From contig NSGV01000002.1 of assembly GCA_002300355.1 (NCBI GenBank), positions 248,001-312,000 on the forward strand: 64,000 nt of DNA. Direction: 5' to 3'. Shown here piece by piece: positions 43,533-51,859 of the stretch. Position 1 is the first letter of the stretch. Every line of letters starts with the position of its first letter. The translations under genes and the position numbers were made by a program. The stretch comes from Streptomyces sp. TLI_235. Lineage in GTDB: Bacteria; Actinomycetota; Actinomycetes; Streptomycetales; Streptomycetaceae. The notes under the pieces were generated by a model. It was not told the DNA's origin. It saw nothing but the letters and a program-made list of their open reading frames with translations, and did no database searches.

Positions 43533-43593
43533 CATCTATGTTGACAACCATCTAACCTCCGAGGCAAGCTCGCTACATCGACAACCGTCGATG
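43533..43593. promoter_or_regulatory. ArsR-type operators in arsR/arsI intergenic region
   Basis: A perfect palindrome CATCGAC-AACC-GTCGATG lies at 43576-43593, 25 bp before the ArsI start. A second, imperfect one (CATCTATGTTGACAACCATC) covers 43533-43552 at the arsR start. Two such sites fit divergent ArsR control of both genes. Confidence 0.55.
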
Positions 43594-43618
43594 CAAGACC
43601 TCGGACGGGGAGACCGCC

Positions 43619-44101
43619 ATGTCCCGTGTACAGCTCGCCCTGCGCGTCGCCGACCTCGAAGGCTCCATCGCCTTCTACTCCAAGCTGTTCGGCACCGAGC
43701 CGGCGAAGCGCCGGCCCGGCTACGCCAATTTCGCCGTCGCCGAGCCCCCGCTCAAGCTGGTCCTGATCGAGGGCGAGGCCGGTGAGGACACCCGCCTCGA
43801 CCACCTCGGCGTCGAGGTCGAGTCCACCGATCAGGTCACCGCCGCCACCGCCCGCCTCAAGGACGCCGGCCTGGCCACCTTCGAGGAGAACGACACCTCC
43901 TGCTGCTACGCGCTCCAGGACAAGGTCTGGGTCCACGGCCCCGGCAAGGAGCCCTGGGAGGTCTACGTCGTCAAGGCCGACGCCGACACCCTCGACAAGG
44001 CCGCCCCGGACGCCTGCTGCACCGCCGACGAGCGGGCCGTCGACCCCGCCCGGAGCCCGGCCGAGGCGAAGCCCGCCACCGGATGCGCCTGCACGGCCTG
44101 A
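43619..44101 (+). CDS. arsI: ArsI/CadI-like glyoxalase-fold metal-resistance protein
   Basis: A 160-residue vicinal-oxygen-chelate protein matching ArsI (C-As lyase) and the related CadI: His62 and Glu114 are candidate iron ligands and the signature TSCCYA supplies the vicinal Cys95-Cys96 that bind trivalent organoarsenicals. DKVWVHGPGKEPWEVY is the typical end. ArsI cleaves methyl groups from trivalent methylarsenicals with O2. The C-terminal tail carries further Cys pairs (DACCTADE, TGCACTA). ATG 43619 has GGGGAG. It faces the arsR/arsC scar and ArsR-type operators. Confidence 0.85.
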   Translation: MSRVQLALRVADLEGSIAFYSKLFGTEPAKRRPGYANFAVAEPPLKLVLIEGEAGEDTRLDHLGVEVESTDQVTAATARLKDAGLATFEENDTSCCYALQDKVWVHGPGKEPWEVYVVKADADTLDKAAPDACCTADERAVDPARSPAEAKPATGCACTA

Positions 44102-44150
44102 CCGCGCTGCCGCCTCGAGGAGGCCGTCGGGCCGCTCGGGCGGTGCGGCG

Positions 44151-44819
44151 TCACCGCTCGGCTGCGGCAGGGCTGGTGCGGGGCCCGTCGAGGATGCCCA
44201 GCAGGATGCGGACGAGTTCGGCGACGACCTCGTCGAGGGTGGCGTCCACCCAGCCCTCGGCCCAGTCGTGGAGCAGGCCGTTGACGCCGCCGATGAAGGC
44301 TGCGGCGGCGACCCGGTAGTCGCGCGGCACCGCCTCGCCGCGCTCGACGGCCGCGGCGGCCTCCGCGCACAGCAGGTCGACCCAGCGGGAGCGGCGGGCC
44401 AGCCGCTGCCGCTCCAGCCGCGGGCTGACGCCGATGATCTCGACGAAGGTGATCCGCAGTCGGCGGCGGTCGCCCGTGACGTGCGCCGCGTAGGCGCCGA
44501 AGACCGCGGCGGCGCGTTCGCCGACCGGCAGTCCGTCGGCGTCCGCCAGGGCCGCCAGCGCGGCCTCCTCGGCCCAGTCGTTGACCTGGAGGTGGAGCGC
44601 GGCGAGGACGTCCTCCAGGGTGCGGAACTCTTCGTAGAACTGACGGCTCGACAGTCCGGCCGCCTCGCACAGCGCGGCCACCGTGGTGGCCCGGTAGCCG
44701 GGGCCGTCACCGAAGAGCTGCAGCCCGGCCGCCAGGAAGCGGCGCCGCCGCTCGGCCTGCCGGTCCTCCGCGGACCTGCCGCCGTACCGGCCGGTCGGCT
44801 GCCTCAGCCTGCCTGTCAC
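44151..44819 (-). CDS. TetR-family regulator
   Basis: A 222-residue repressor: a basic N-terminal arm, the TetR helix-turn-helix (FLAAGLQLFGDGPGYRATT, then VAALCEAAGLSSRQFYEEF, about residues 30-75) and a helical ligand-binding C-terminus. GTG 44819 has AGGAGGGGG 6 nt upstream; in-frame ATGs further out (44855 and 44885) lack one. It is divergent from the secreted beta-propeller gene, and a perfect 7-bp palindrome (ATCTGAA/TTCAGAT) lies in that intergenic stretch. The ligand is unknown. Confidence 0.85.
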   Translation of the reverse strand: MTGRLRQPTGRYGGRSAEDRQAERRRRFLAAGLQLFGDGPGYRATTVAALCEAAGLSSRQFYEEFRTLEDVLAALHLQVNDWAEEAALAALADADGLPVGERAAAVFGAYAAHVTGDRRRLRITFVEIIGVSPRLERQRLARRSRWVDLLCAEAAAAVERGEAVPRDYRVAAAAFIGGVNGLLHDWAEGWVDATLDEVVAELVRILLGILDGPRTSPAAAER

Positions 44820-44912
44820 CGCGCCCCCTCCTGTCGACAGTTGACGGTCACTCATTTTCCCGCGTCCGCCGCCTTGTCGGGACATCCACCCGACGTTACT
44901 TTCAAGTGGAAA

Positions 44913-44936
44913 ATCTGAACGCGCTCGTTTTCAGAT
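44913..44936. promoter_or_regulatory. TetR operator ATCTGAA-N10-TTCAGAT
   Basis: A perfect inverted repeat with 7-bp arms, 24 bp overall, sits between the divergent TetR and beta-propeller genes, 33 bp before the propeller start. Its size and place fit a TetR dimer site. Confidence 0.6.
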
Positions 44937-44968
44937 CCTCCCTGGACCACCACCCGGAAGGAACGACG

Positions 44969-46276
44969 ATGCCCGCACCCTCCCCCGCCCCGTCCGCTCG
45001 CAGAGGCGCGCCTCGCCGCGTCCTGCTCGCCGCCGCGGCCGCCCTGGTCCTCACCGCCGGGGCCGCGAGCGCCGGCGCGGCCCCGCTCCCGGCCACCGCC
45101 ACCGCCACCGCCACCGCCACGGCGGACGGGCTTCGGGAGGTGCTGTTCGTCGGCAACAACTGGGACGGCACCGCGGACGTGGTGGAGTCCACCGGCGCGC
45201 TCGCCCGGATCGGGCGGATCGACGTCGTCCCGGACAAGGCGCAGCGGCTCGCCGAGATCTACCTGAACCCGGTGAAGCTGGCGTTCTTCCTGGGGGTGCG
45301 GCTGGGCCCGGGCGAGGGGCACGACCAGTTCGTCGACGACATGTACTCGACGCCGGACGGCTCGGCGGTGGTGGTCTCGCGGCCGAGCTTCGCCGACGTG
45401 GTGTCGATCGACCTGGCCACCGGTCGGCTCAACTGGCGCTTCCCGGTGTCGGGTTACCGCTCCGACCACATGGCGCTCTCGCCGGACGGCACCCGGGTGG
45501 CGGTCTCCGCCTCGACCTCGAACACCGTGCACGTCCTCGACATCCGCACGGGCCGGCAGCTCGGTTCCTTCTCCACCGGCGACAAGCCGCACGAGAACGT
45601 GTTCACCGACGGCGGCACCCGGATCTGGAACATGGCGATCGGCGAGGTCACCACCGCCCTGGACGCGCCGTGGCTGGACTGGACGAAGGGCGACCGGAAG
45701 ATCACCGTGGTGGACGCGCAGACCTTCCGCCAGGTCAAGGTGATCGACATGCGCCAGCGGCTGGACGCGATCGGCCGCCAGGACCTCTCGGACGCGGTCC
45801 GCCCGGTCGCGTTCAGCCCCGACGGCTCGATACTGTACTTCCAGGTCTCGTTCTTCAACGGGCTGGTGGAGTACGACGTCGCCGCGGACCGGATCACCCG
45901 GGTGGCCATGCTGCCCGCGAACCCGGCCACCGACCCGGACCGCACCACCTGGGTGAACGACTCCCGCCACCACGGCCTCGCGATGAGCCCCGACGGTGCG
46001 CACCTGTGCGTCGCCGGGACGATGGACGACTACGCCACCGTGGTGGACCGGGCCACCCTGAAGGAGGGCCCGCTGGTGGCCGCCTCGAAGCCGTACTGGG
46101 CGACGGTCAGCGGGGACGGCGCGTCCTGCGTGATCTCGGAGAGCGGGGCCGACCGGATCACCGCGATCGACTTCGCCACGGGCCGGAAGGTCGCCTCGAC
46201 GCCGGTCGGCGACCATCCGCAGCGGGTCCGGCTCGGCCGTGTCGCGGTCGGGTGGACCTCGCCGGCCGGGGGCTGA
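44969..46276 (+). CDS. Secreted beta-propeller (YncE-like) protein
   Basis: A 435-residue exported protein: signal peptide ending near ASAGAAPLPA, a short Ala/Thr repeat (ATATATATATA) and then a seven-bladed-type YncE-like propeller. Blade motifs recur: SRPSFADVVSIDLATG, LSPDGTRVAVSA, VLDIRTGRQ, FSPDGSILYFQ, MSPDGAHLCVAG and ITAIDFATGRK. YncE-type proteins bind DNA, metal or polymers outside the cytoplasm; no enzyme motif is seen. ATG 44969 has GGAAGG. It is divergent from the TetR regulator and probably controlled by it. Confidence 0.8.
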   Translation: MPAPSPAPSARRGAPRRVLLAAAAALVLTAGAASAGAAPLPATATATATATADGLREVLFVGNNWDGTADVVESTGALARIGRIDVVPDKAQRLAEIYLNPVKLAFFLGVRLGPGEGHDQFVDDMYSTPDGSAVVVSRPSFADVVSIDLATGRLNWRFPVSGYRSDHMALSPDGTRVAVSASTSNTVHVLDIRTGRQLGSFSTGDKPHENVFTDGGTRIWNMAIGEVTTALDAPWLDWTKGDRKITVVDAQTFRQVKVIDMRQRLDAIGRQDLSDAVRPVAFSPDGSILYFQVSFFNGLVEYDVAADRITRVAMLPANPATDPDRTTWVNDSRHHGLAMSPDGAHLCVAGTMDDYATVVDRATLKEGPLVAASKPYWATVSGDGASCVISESGADRITAIDFATGRKVASTPVGDHPQRVRLGRVAVGWTSPAGG

Positions 46277-46291
46277 GGCGCTGACGGCGGA

Positions 46292-46873
46292 TCAGGCGGT
46301 GTCGCGGGGGCGGGCCCGGTGGGCGCGCCAGGCGTCCAGGGCCTCCGCGCGGGTGCCGTCCGGGTGGTCGGCGTGCCAGCCGCGCAGGAATCGGTTGAGC
46401 TCGAACTGGGCGCCGATCTCCCGGGGTTCGGCCGCCTCGGCCCGGGTCTCGTGCCAGTGGCGGACGGCGTCGTCGAGGGTCCGGCCGGCGTTCTCGGCGA
46501 CGAAGGCGCGCATGTGGGCGTCGAAGTGGAAGGACGGCCCGATCCGCGCGGTGAACCAGGCCCGCAGCAGTTGGCTGCAGCGCTGCCCCTCGGGGATGAC
46601 GGTGTCGCCGTCCACCGGCCCGGTGAGCTGCCGCCCCGGCCGGGTGCGGCGCGCCGCCGGGGCCTGCGGCAGCGGCCGGCCGTCCAGCGCGGCGGCGAGC
46701 CGGGCGGTCAGCGCCGCCTTGCCGCCGCCCCGCGGCACGCCCAGCTCCCGGGCCAGGCCGGTGAGTTCGTCCAGTGTCCAGTACCAGCGCAGCAGTTCGG
46801 CGCCGCTCAGCGCGGTGGTCGGCCGCGGCCGCGGCGGGTGTGCCGCGGTGGTGGTGTCGCTCTCCCCGTTCAT
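46292..46873 (-). CDS. SAP-domain / DUF6434 protein
   Basis: A 193-residue soluble protein. A SAP-like helix-turn-helix motif (LTGLARELGVPRGGGKAALTA, about 30-65) suggests DNA or nucleic-acid binding. The C-terminal ~100 residues (GQRCSQLLRAWF, HFDAHMRAFVAENAG, DDAVRHWHETRAE) match DUF6434. No biochemical role is known. It ends 16 bp from the propeller stop (convergent). No signal or membrane segment is present. Confidence 0.75.
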   Translation of the reverse strand: MNGESDTTTAAHPPRPRPTTALSGAELLRWYWTLDELTGLARELGVPRGGGKAALTARLAAALDGRPLPQAPAARRTRPGRQLTGPVDGDTVIPEGQRCSQLLRAWFTARIGPSFHFDAHMRAFVAENAGRTLDDAVRHWHETRAEAAEPREIGAQFELNRFLRGWHADHPDGTRAEALDAWRAHRARPRDTA

Positions 46874-47006
46874 CCGCCCATTCTGCCCGGGGCAGGGAGG
46901 GCCGGCGGCGGTGGGTGGGCGCCGCGGCGCTGCGGCGGGTGCGCGACGGCGGCACGGGAGCCGGTACGGGTTCCCCGGGGTGCCGCGCCGCCGGCGGGAC
47001 GGACCG

Positions 47007-48089
47007 TCAGTCCTTGCGGGCCACGTAGTAGAGGTTCAGCGGGTCGCCCTCGATCGACCGCACGTCGACCTGCTCGAAGCCGGCCTCGGCGAGCATCCGG
47101 CGGGCGGTCTGCTCGCCCCAGACGGTGCCGAGTCCGGCGCCGCCGGTGCTGAGCGAGGTGGTCATGCAGTAGAAGACCGAGAAGCAGTAGAGGGCCGGCC
47201 CGAAGGGGTGGCCGATGTTCTCCTCCAGGCGGCTGGAGGCGGCGATGTCGCCCATCAGGAAGGTGCCGCCGGGGCGCAGCGCGGTGGCGATCGCGGCCAG
47301 GGTGGGGGCGGGTTCGGCGAGGTCGTGGATGACGTCGAAGGCGGTGATCAGGTCGTACTCGCCGCCGATCCGGGTGGAGTCGCCGACGGTGAGGGTGACG
47401 TTGCCGAGGCCGCGGCGCTGGGCCTCGGCGCGGCCGGCGGCGATGCCGTCCTCGGCCCGGTCGAGGCCGTGGAAGCGGCTCTGCGGGAAGGCGGCGGCGA
47501 GCACGACGGGCGCGTGGCCCTGGCCGGTGCCGATGTCGAGGACGTCGATGCCGCTGCGCAGCCGGTCGGGGAGGCCGGGTGCCAGCGGCACGATGGTGTC
47601 CACCAGGGCGAGGTCGTAGACCCGGGCGCTCTCCTCGGCCTGCAGGGCCTGGAAGCGGGGGTAGGCGGAGTACGGGACGCCGCCGCCGTTGCGGAAGGCG
47701 CTGACGACCTGCTGTTCGACCTCGCCCATGAGCGCGATGTACTGCATGATCCCGGCGAGGTTGTCCGGGCCGGCGGCGGCGGTGAGCGAGGCGGCGTGCT
47801 CGGGCGGCAGCCGGTAGGTGCCGGTGTCCGGGTCGTACTCGACGATGCCGCCGACCACCATGCCGCCGAGCCATTCGCGGACGTAGCGCTCGGTGAGCCC
47901 GGCCGCGGCGGCGAGGTCGGCGCTGGTGGCGGGCGGGGAGTCGGCCATCGCGTCGAACAGGCCGGCCTGGTGGCCGACGCCTGCGAGCAGGGCAAGTGCG
48001 GCGCCGTTGAGGACGTCGACCATACGGCCGGCGAAGGCTTCCTGTTTCGCGGGGTCGAGTGCTCCGTCGACGGGTTCGGGGGTCGCCAT
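47007..48089 (-). CDS. SAM-dependent methyltransferase with N-terminal winged helix (Rv2258c-like)
   Basis: A 360-residue protein: an N-terminal dimerisation/winged-helix region (about residues 20-100, GLTERYVREWLGG) and a class I methyltransferase domain with motif I LDIGTGQGHAP (about 186-196), LTVGDSTRIGG and FDVIHDLAEP. Such Rv2258c-like enzymes methylate unidentified small molecules in actinobacteria. A ribosome-like GGAGGAAGG precedes ATG 48089. It is separated from the GH43 gene by a 226-bp divergent region. Confidence 0.85.
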   Translation of the reverse strand: MATPEPVDGALDPAKQEAFAGRMVDVLNGAALALLAGVGHQAGLFDAMADSPPATSADLAAAAGLTERYVREWLGGMVVGGIVEYDPDTGTYRLPPEHAASLTAAAGPDNLAGIMQYIALMGEVEQQVVSAFRNGGGVPYSAYPRFQALQAEESARVYDLALVDTIVPLAPGLPDRLRSGIDVLDIGTGQGHAPVVLAAAFPQSRFHGLDRAEDGIAAGRAEAQRRGLGNVTLTVGDSTRIGGEYDLITAFDVIHDLAEPAPTLAAIATALRPGGTFLMGDIAASSRLEENIGHPFGPALYCFSVFYCMTTSLSTGGAGLGTVWGEQTARRMLAEAGFEQVDVRSIEGDPLNLYYVARKD

Positions 48090-48241
48090 GGCCTTCCTCC
48101 TCCGGCCGGTCCGGCAGGGCTGCCGGGGGACTCACTCCCAACATAAGCTCGGCCGGCTCCGGCGGCCCGCCGCCGGGGTCGGGCCTTGACGGCGGCGAAA
48201 CCGGCGCCGTACGGTCGGGCCGATCCGATCGGAGATCTTTC

Positions 48242-48253
48242 CGAAACTTTTCG
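48242..48253. promoter_or_regulatory. CGAAA-CT-TTTCG operator upstream of GH43 gene
   Basis: A perfect short palindrome (CGAAACTTTTCG) lies 63 bp before the GH43 start. Similar CGAAA/TTTCG sites are bound by LacI-type repressors of xylan/xyloside genes in Streptomyces; no repressor gene is nearby. Confidence 0.5.
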
Positions 48254-48315
48254 AGCAGCGCAGCGAGCAGCGAACCCGGGCCCGGGCCTGTCGAGCGCCC
48301 CGCGGAGGCACCCCC

Positions 48316-49893
48316 ATGGCCGTACCCGAGGACCTGGCCGCGCCGCGCCACCAGGATGCCCGCAACCCCGTGCTGCCGGGATTCCACCCGGACCCGTCGG
48401 TCTGCCGGGTCGGCGAGGACTACTACCTGGTCACGTCCTCCTTCGAGTACTTCCCCGGGCTGCCCCTGCACCACAGCCGCGACCTGGTGCACTGGCGGCC
48501 GATCGGCCACGCCGTGGACCGCCCGGAGCAGCTCGCCCTGGACGGTGTCCGCGCCTCCGGCGGCCTGTACGCCGCCTCGCTGCACCACGCCCGCGGCCGG
48601 TTCCACCTGGTGTGCACCCTGGTCGACGGCCCGCGACAGGACGGCACCTTCCTGCTCACCGCCGACGACCCGGCCAGCCGCTGGTCGGACCCGGTCTGGC
48701 TGCCCGAGGCGCCCGGCTTCGACCCTTCGCTCTTCTTCGACGAGGACGGCTCGGCGCACCTGCTCGGCACCCGGCAGACCGACGCCGACGGCCGGACGGA
48801 GATCTGGCTGCGCGGCATCGACCTCGACCGCGGCGTCCTCACCGGTGAGGAGCACGTGCTGTTCCGCGGCGCCCTGGTCGGCGCCCGCTGGGCCGAGGGC
48901 CCGCACCTGTACCGGCACGAGGGGCACTACGTGCTGGTGGTCGCCGAGGGCGGCACCGAGCACGACCACGCGGTCACCGTGGCCCGCAGCCGGCACCTCG
49001 CCGGGCCGTACGAGAACAACCCGCGCAACCCGGTGCTGACCCACCGCCACCTCGGGCTGGACCACCCCGTCACCGGCGCCGGGCACGCCGACCTGGTGCG
49101 CACCCCGGCGGGCGACTGGTACGCGCTGCTGCTCGCCTCCCGGCCGTACGGCGGGGGCGGCCACGCCAACCTCGGGCGGGAGACCTTCGTCGCCCGGGTG
49201 GTCTGGGAGGACGGCTGGCCGGTGGTCAACCCGGGCAGCGGACGCCTGGAGGAGCACACCCGGATCGCGCTGCCCCCGCACCCGTGGCCGGAGCCCGACT
49301 CCGTCGACCACTTCGACGCGGCCGTGCTCGGACCGCGGTGGAGCATGCTGCGGACGCCGCGGACGGCCTTCCACAGCCTGCGCGAGCGGCCGGGCCACCT
49401 GCGGCTGCGCCCGCGGCCGCAGACCCTGGCCGAGTGCGCGACGCCCGCCTTCGTCGGCCGCCGCCAGCAGCACGCGGACTTCACCGCCGAGGCGGCACTC
49501 GACTTCGCGCCGGCGGCCCCGGGCGAGCAGGCCGGCCTGGTGGCGTACTACGACCCGGACCACCACGTCCGGCTGCTGGTGGACCACGACGGTGCCGCCG
49601 GACGGGTCGCCCGGCTCACCGTGCGGGACGGCGGCCGGGACACCGTCCGGGCCGAACTGCCGCTCCCCGCGGGGCCGCTGGTGCTCGGCGTGAGCGCCCG
49701 GGGCCAGCGGTACGCCTTCCGCTGCGGGCCCGCCGGCGGCCCGGCGGCCGAACTCGGCGCGGTCGACGGCCGGATCCTCAGCAGCCGGCACGCGGGCGGG
49801 TTCACCGGCAGCCACGTCGGCCTGTACGCCACCGCACCGCACCCGACCGGCGCCTGCGCGGACTTCGACTGGTTCCGCTACACCGGGGCCTGA
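48316..49893 (+). CDS. Glycoside hydrolase family 43 (beta-xylosidase/arabinofuranosidase type)
   Basis: A 525-residue enzyme without a signal peptide, so cytoplasmic. The five-bladed GH43 propeller (about residues 12-320) begins PVLPGFHPDPSVCRVGEDYY, where the Asp is a catalytic residue; GFDPSLFFDEDGS and WAEGPHLYRH carry the other expected acids. A C-terminal beta-sandwich (about 325-525) is the GH43_C2-type domain. It should trim xylo- or arabino-oligosaccharides. ATG 48316 has GGAGG. A CGAAA/TTTCG operator upstream suggests sugar-responsive control. Neighbouring genes do not encode a transporter. Confidence 0.88.
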   Translation: MAVPEDLAAPRHQDARNPVLPGFHPDPSVCRVGEDYYLVTSSFEYFPGLPLHHSRDLVHWRPIGHAVDRPEQLALDGVRASGGLYAASLHHARGRFHLVCTLVDGPRQDGTFLLTADDPASRWSDPVWLPEAPGFDPSLFFDEDGSAHLLGTRQTDADGRTEIWLRGIDLDRGVLTGEEHVLFRGALVGARWAEGPHLYRHEGHYVLVVAEGGTEHDHAVTVARSRHLAGPYENNPRNPVLTHRHLGLDHPVTGAGHADLVRTPAGDWYALLLASRPYGGGGHANLGRETFVARVVWEDGWPVVNPGSGRLEEHTRIALPPHPWPEPDSVDHFDAAVLGPRWSMLRTPRTAFHSLRERPGHLRLRPRPQTLAECATPAFVGRRQQHADFTAEAALDFAPAAPGEQAGLVAYYDPDHHVRLLVDHDGAAGRVARLTVRDGGRDTVRAELPLPAGPLVLGVSARGQRYAFRCGPAGGPAAELGAVDGRILSSRHAGGFTGSHVGLYATAPHPTGACADFDWFRYTGA

Positions 49894-49934
49894 CCGGTCC
49901 GGCGCCGCGGCGGGCCGCCGGGGCGCCGGACCGG
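49894..49934. terminator. Terminator hairpin between GH43 and S41 peptidase genes
   Basis: A perfect 13-bp inverted repeat (arms 49894-49906 and 49922-49934) lies between converging genes. Confidence 0.7.
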
Positions 49935-49945
49935 ATCGGCCGTGG

Positions 49946-50857
49946 TCAGCGGGCGGCCGCGCCCACACGCACCCGGTCCAGGGCGTCCGCGATCGCCTGG
50001 ACCAGGGCCTCGCCGGCGGGCACGGCGACGTCCGGCACGACGCCGACGCCCTCCCAGTTGGTGCCGGTGACCGGGTTGATGGAGCGGGCGGTCGGCACCG
50101 TCACCGTGATGTGCTCCGTCACCGCGAACCGCTCGGTCGGGTGCGCGCCGCCCCGGGTGGTCTCGCCGACCAGCGTCGCCCGCCCGTTGACCTGCAGGTT
50201 GTAGGCGAGCTCCTCGCCGCCGGAGAAGGTGAAGTCGCTGGTCAGCACATACACCGGGCGGTCGGCGTAGCGCGTGCCGGGGACGTGCGCCGAGGTCCAG
50301 AACTGGCGGGTGGAGTCGGTGGCCCGGTCGTAGATGTCGTTGAGGTGCACCTCGCCGTCCGGGAAGAGGTAGCTGCACCAGAGCGCCACGCCGTCCGGGG
50401 CTCCGCCCCGGCAGTGGCGCAGGTCGATGATCAGGGCCTCGGTGTGGGCGAGGAGTTCCATCGCGGCGGCGAAGGCGCGGCCGCCCTCGGCAGCGCCCGG
50501 TATGGAGCGCAGGTCGAGGTAGCCGATGTTCCCGTCGAGCTGCTCGACGCGGCGGATGCCGTAGTTGTCGGCGCGGAAGACGGCGGCCCAGCGGGCCCGC
50601 ACCTCCTCCGGGGAGTCGTCGTTCTCGCGCGGCAGCGGCTCCTCGTTCCAGAGCAGCCGCAGGTGCTTGTCCGGGCAGGCCTCCTGGATGTGGGCGGTCA
50701 CCGCCTCGCACAGTTCGGGGCCGGCCAGGCCCTGGTAGCTGCCGTCCGTCAACCGGCGCCGGATCGCGGCGTCGACGGCGTCGACCTTGTCGGGAAAGAC
50801 GTACCCTGCACGGATCTTGGCGAGTGCGTCGTCGAGGATGTCCTGGATGTCGATCAC
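49946..50857 (-). CDS. S41-family peptidase-like protein
   Basis: A 303-residue soluble protein of the S41 (C-terminal processing / IRBP-like) family: an N-terminal helical cap (DDALAKIRAGYVFPDK), LDGNIGYLDLRSIPG, LIIDLRHCRGG and the catalytic loop SDFTFSGGEELAYN with the candidate nucleophile Ser212. No PDZ domain is evident and no signal peptide, so it would act in the cytoplasm. A -10-like TACGAT ends 8 nt before GTG 50857, so the message may be nearly leaderless. Confidence 0.82.
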   Translation of the reverse strand: MIDIQDILDDALAKIRAGYVFPDKVDAVDAAIRRRLTDGSYQGLAGPELCEAVTAHIQEACPDKHLRLLWNEEPLPRENDDSPEEVRARWAAVFRADNYGIRRVEQLDGNIGYLDLRSIPGAAEGGRAFAAAMELLAHTEALIIDLRHCRGGAPDGVALWCSYLFPDGEVHLNDIYDRATDSTRQFWTSAHVPGTRYADRPVYVLTSDFTFSGGEELAYNLQVNGRATLVGETTRGGAHPTERFAVTEHITVTVPTARSINPVTGTNWEGVGVVPDVAVPAGEALVQAIADALDRVRVGAAAR

Positions 50858-50935
50858 ATGGCCGGATCGTAGCGGTGACGCGCCGCACCGGCCAGGGGTT
50901 TCCGGCGGTGTGCGCACCGTCGTGGTGAGGGTCCG

Positions 50936-51757
50936 TCAGGCGGGGCCGGCGCAGGCCGCGACGAAGGCCGCGAGGTCGGTGGCGGTCCGGGCGGGGTCGT
51001 CCCAGTGGACGACGTGTCCGGAGCCCTCGTGGACGAGAAGAGTGGACCGCGGCAGGGCGGCGGCGAGCCGCTCCTGGTCGGCGCGCGGCAGGATGCCGTC
51101 CCGGTCGCCCCAGATCAGCAGGGCCGGCGCGGTGACGCCGTCCAGCCCGCCGAGGTCCGTCTCGTCGAGCAGCCCCTGGAGGGTGTCGCGCCACACCCTC
51201 GCCGGGGCGCGCAGGCTCTCCTGCACCATCAGGTCGACGAACTCCGGCGGCAGCGGCCGGGTCGGCAGGGACTCCACCAGCGCGCGGACCGCGACCGGGT
51301 CCAGCGGGTCGGTGAACCGGGCGACGGACTCCCGGAGCGCGGCCGCGGCCGGCTTGTCGCAGAGCAGCGCGGGCGAGCCGAGGAAGACCAGGCCGGTGAC
51401 CCGCCGCGGGTGGTCCGCCGCGAACCGGCGCACCGTGAACCCCGCGCTGGACGCGCCGACCAGCACCGCGCGCTCGATGCCGAGCAGGTCCAGGAAGCCC
51501 GCGAGGTCGGCCGCGAAGTCCGCGGGCCGGTAGCCCTGCGGCGGGCAGCTCGCGCCGCCGTGCCCGCGCTGGCTCGGCGCGAGCACGTGCAGGGTCCCGG
51601 GCAGCCGGGCCATCAGCGGCTCGAAGGCCCGCCAGGAATCCGCCACCGCGTGCAGCAGCACGACCGGCGGGCCGGCGGGGTCGCCCTGCTCGGCGTACGG
51701 GAGCAGCGGCCCGCCCGGCAGGCGCACCGTCCGGGTGACCGGGCCCGGACCGGCCAT
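50936..51757 (-). CDS. Alpha/beta-fold hydrolase
   Basis: A 273-residue alpha/beta hydrolase: oxyanion region VVLLHAVADSWRAF, nucleophile elbow VGASSAGF, in which an Ala replaces the first Gly of GxSxG, LIWGDRDGILP with the acid, and GSGHVVHWDDP with the catalytic His. The substrate is unknown. Start ATG 51757 follows GGGAGG. It is not coupled to neighbours (79 bp to the peptidase start, 103 bp to the sugar dehydrogenase). Confidence 0.85.
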   Translation of the reverse strand: MAGPGPVTRTVRLPGGPLLPYAEQGDPAGPPVVLLHAVADSWRAFEPLMARLPGTLHVLAPSQRGHGGASCPPQGYRPADFAADLAGFLDLLGIERAVLVGASSAGFTVRRFAADHPRRVTGLVFLGSPALLCDKPAAAALRESVARFTDPLDPVAVRALVESLPTRPLPPEFVDLMVQESLRAPARVWRDTLQGLLDETDLGGLDGVTAPALLIWGDRDGILPRADQERLAAALPRSTLLVHEGSGHVVHWDDPARTATDLAAFVAACAGPA

Positions 51758-51859
51758 GGGGCACCTCCCCTGCGCACGGGCCGCCGGGGCGGCCCTCGTC
51801 GATGGTCCCGCCCTCGATCGTCCGCCCCGGAGCGTCGGCCGCAGGCCGTCGGGAGGCGG

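Noticed and set aside
45100..45122. GCCACC tandem repeat as a regulatory element
   Set aside because: It encodes the Ala-Thr repeat after the signal peptide of the propeller protein, so it is simply coding repeat.
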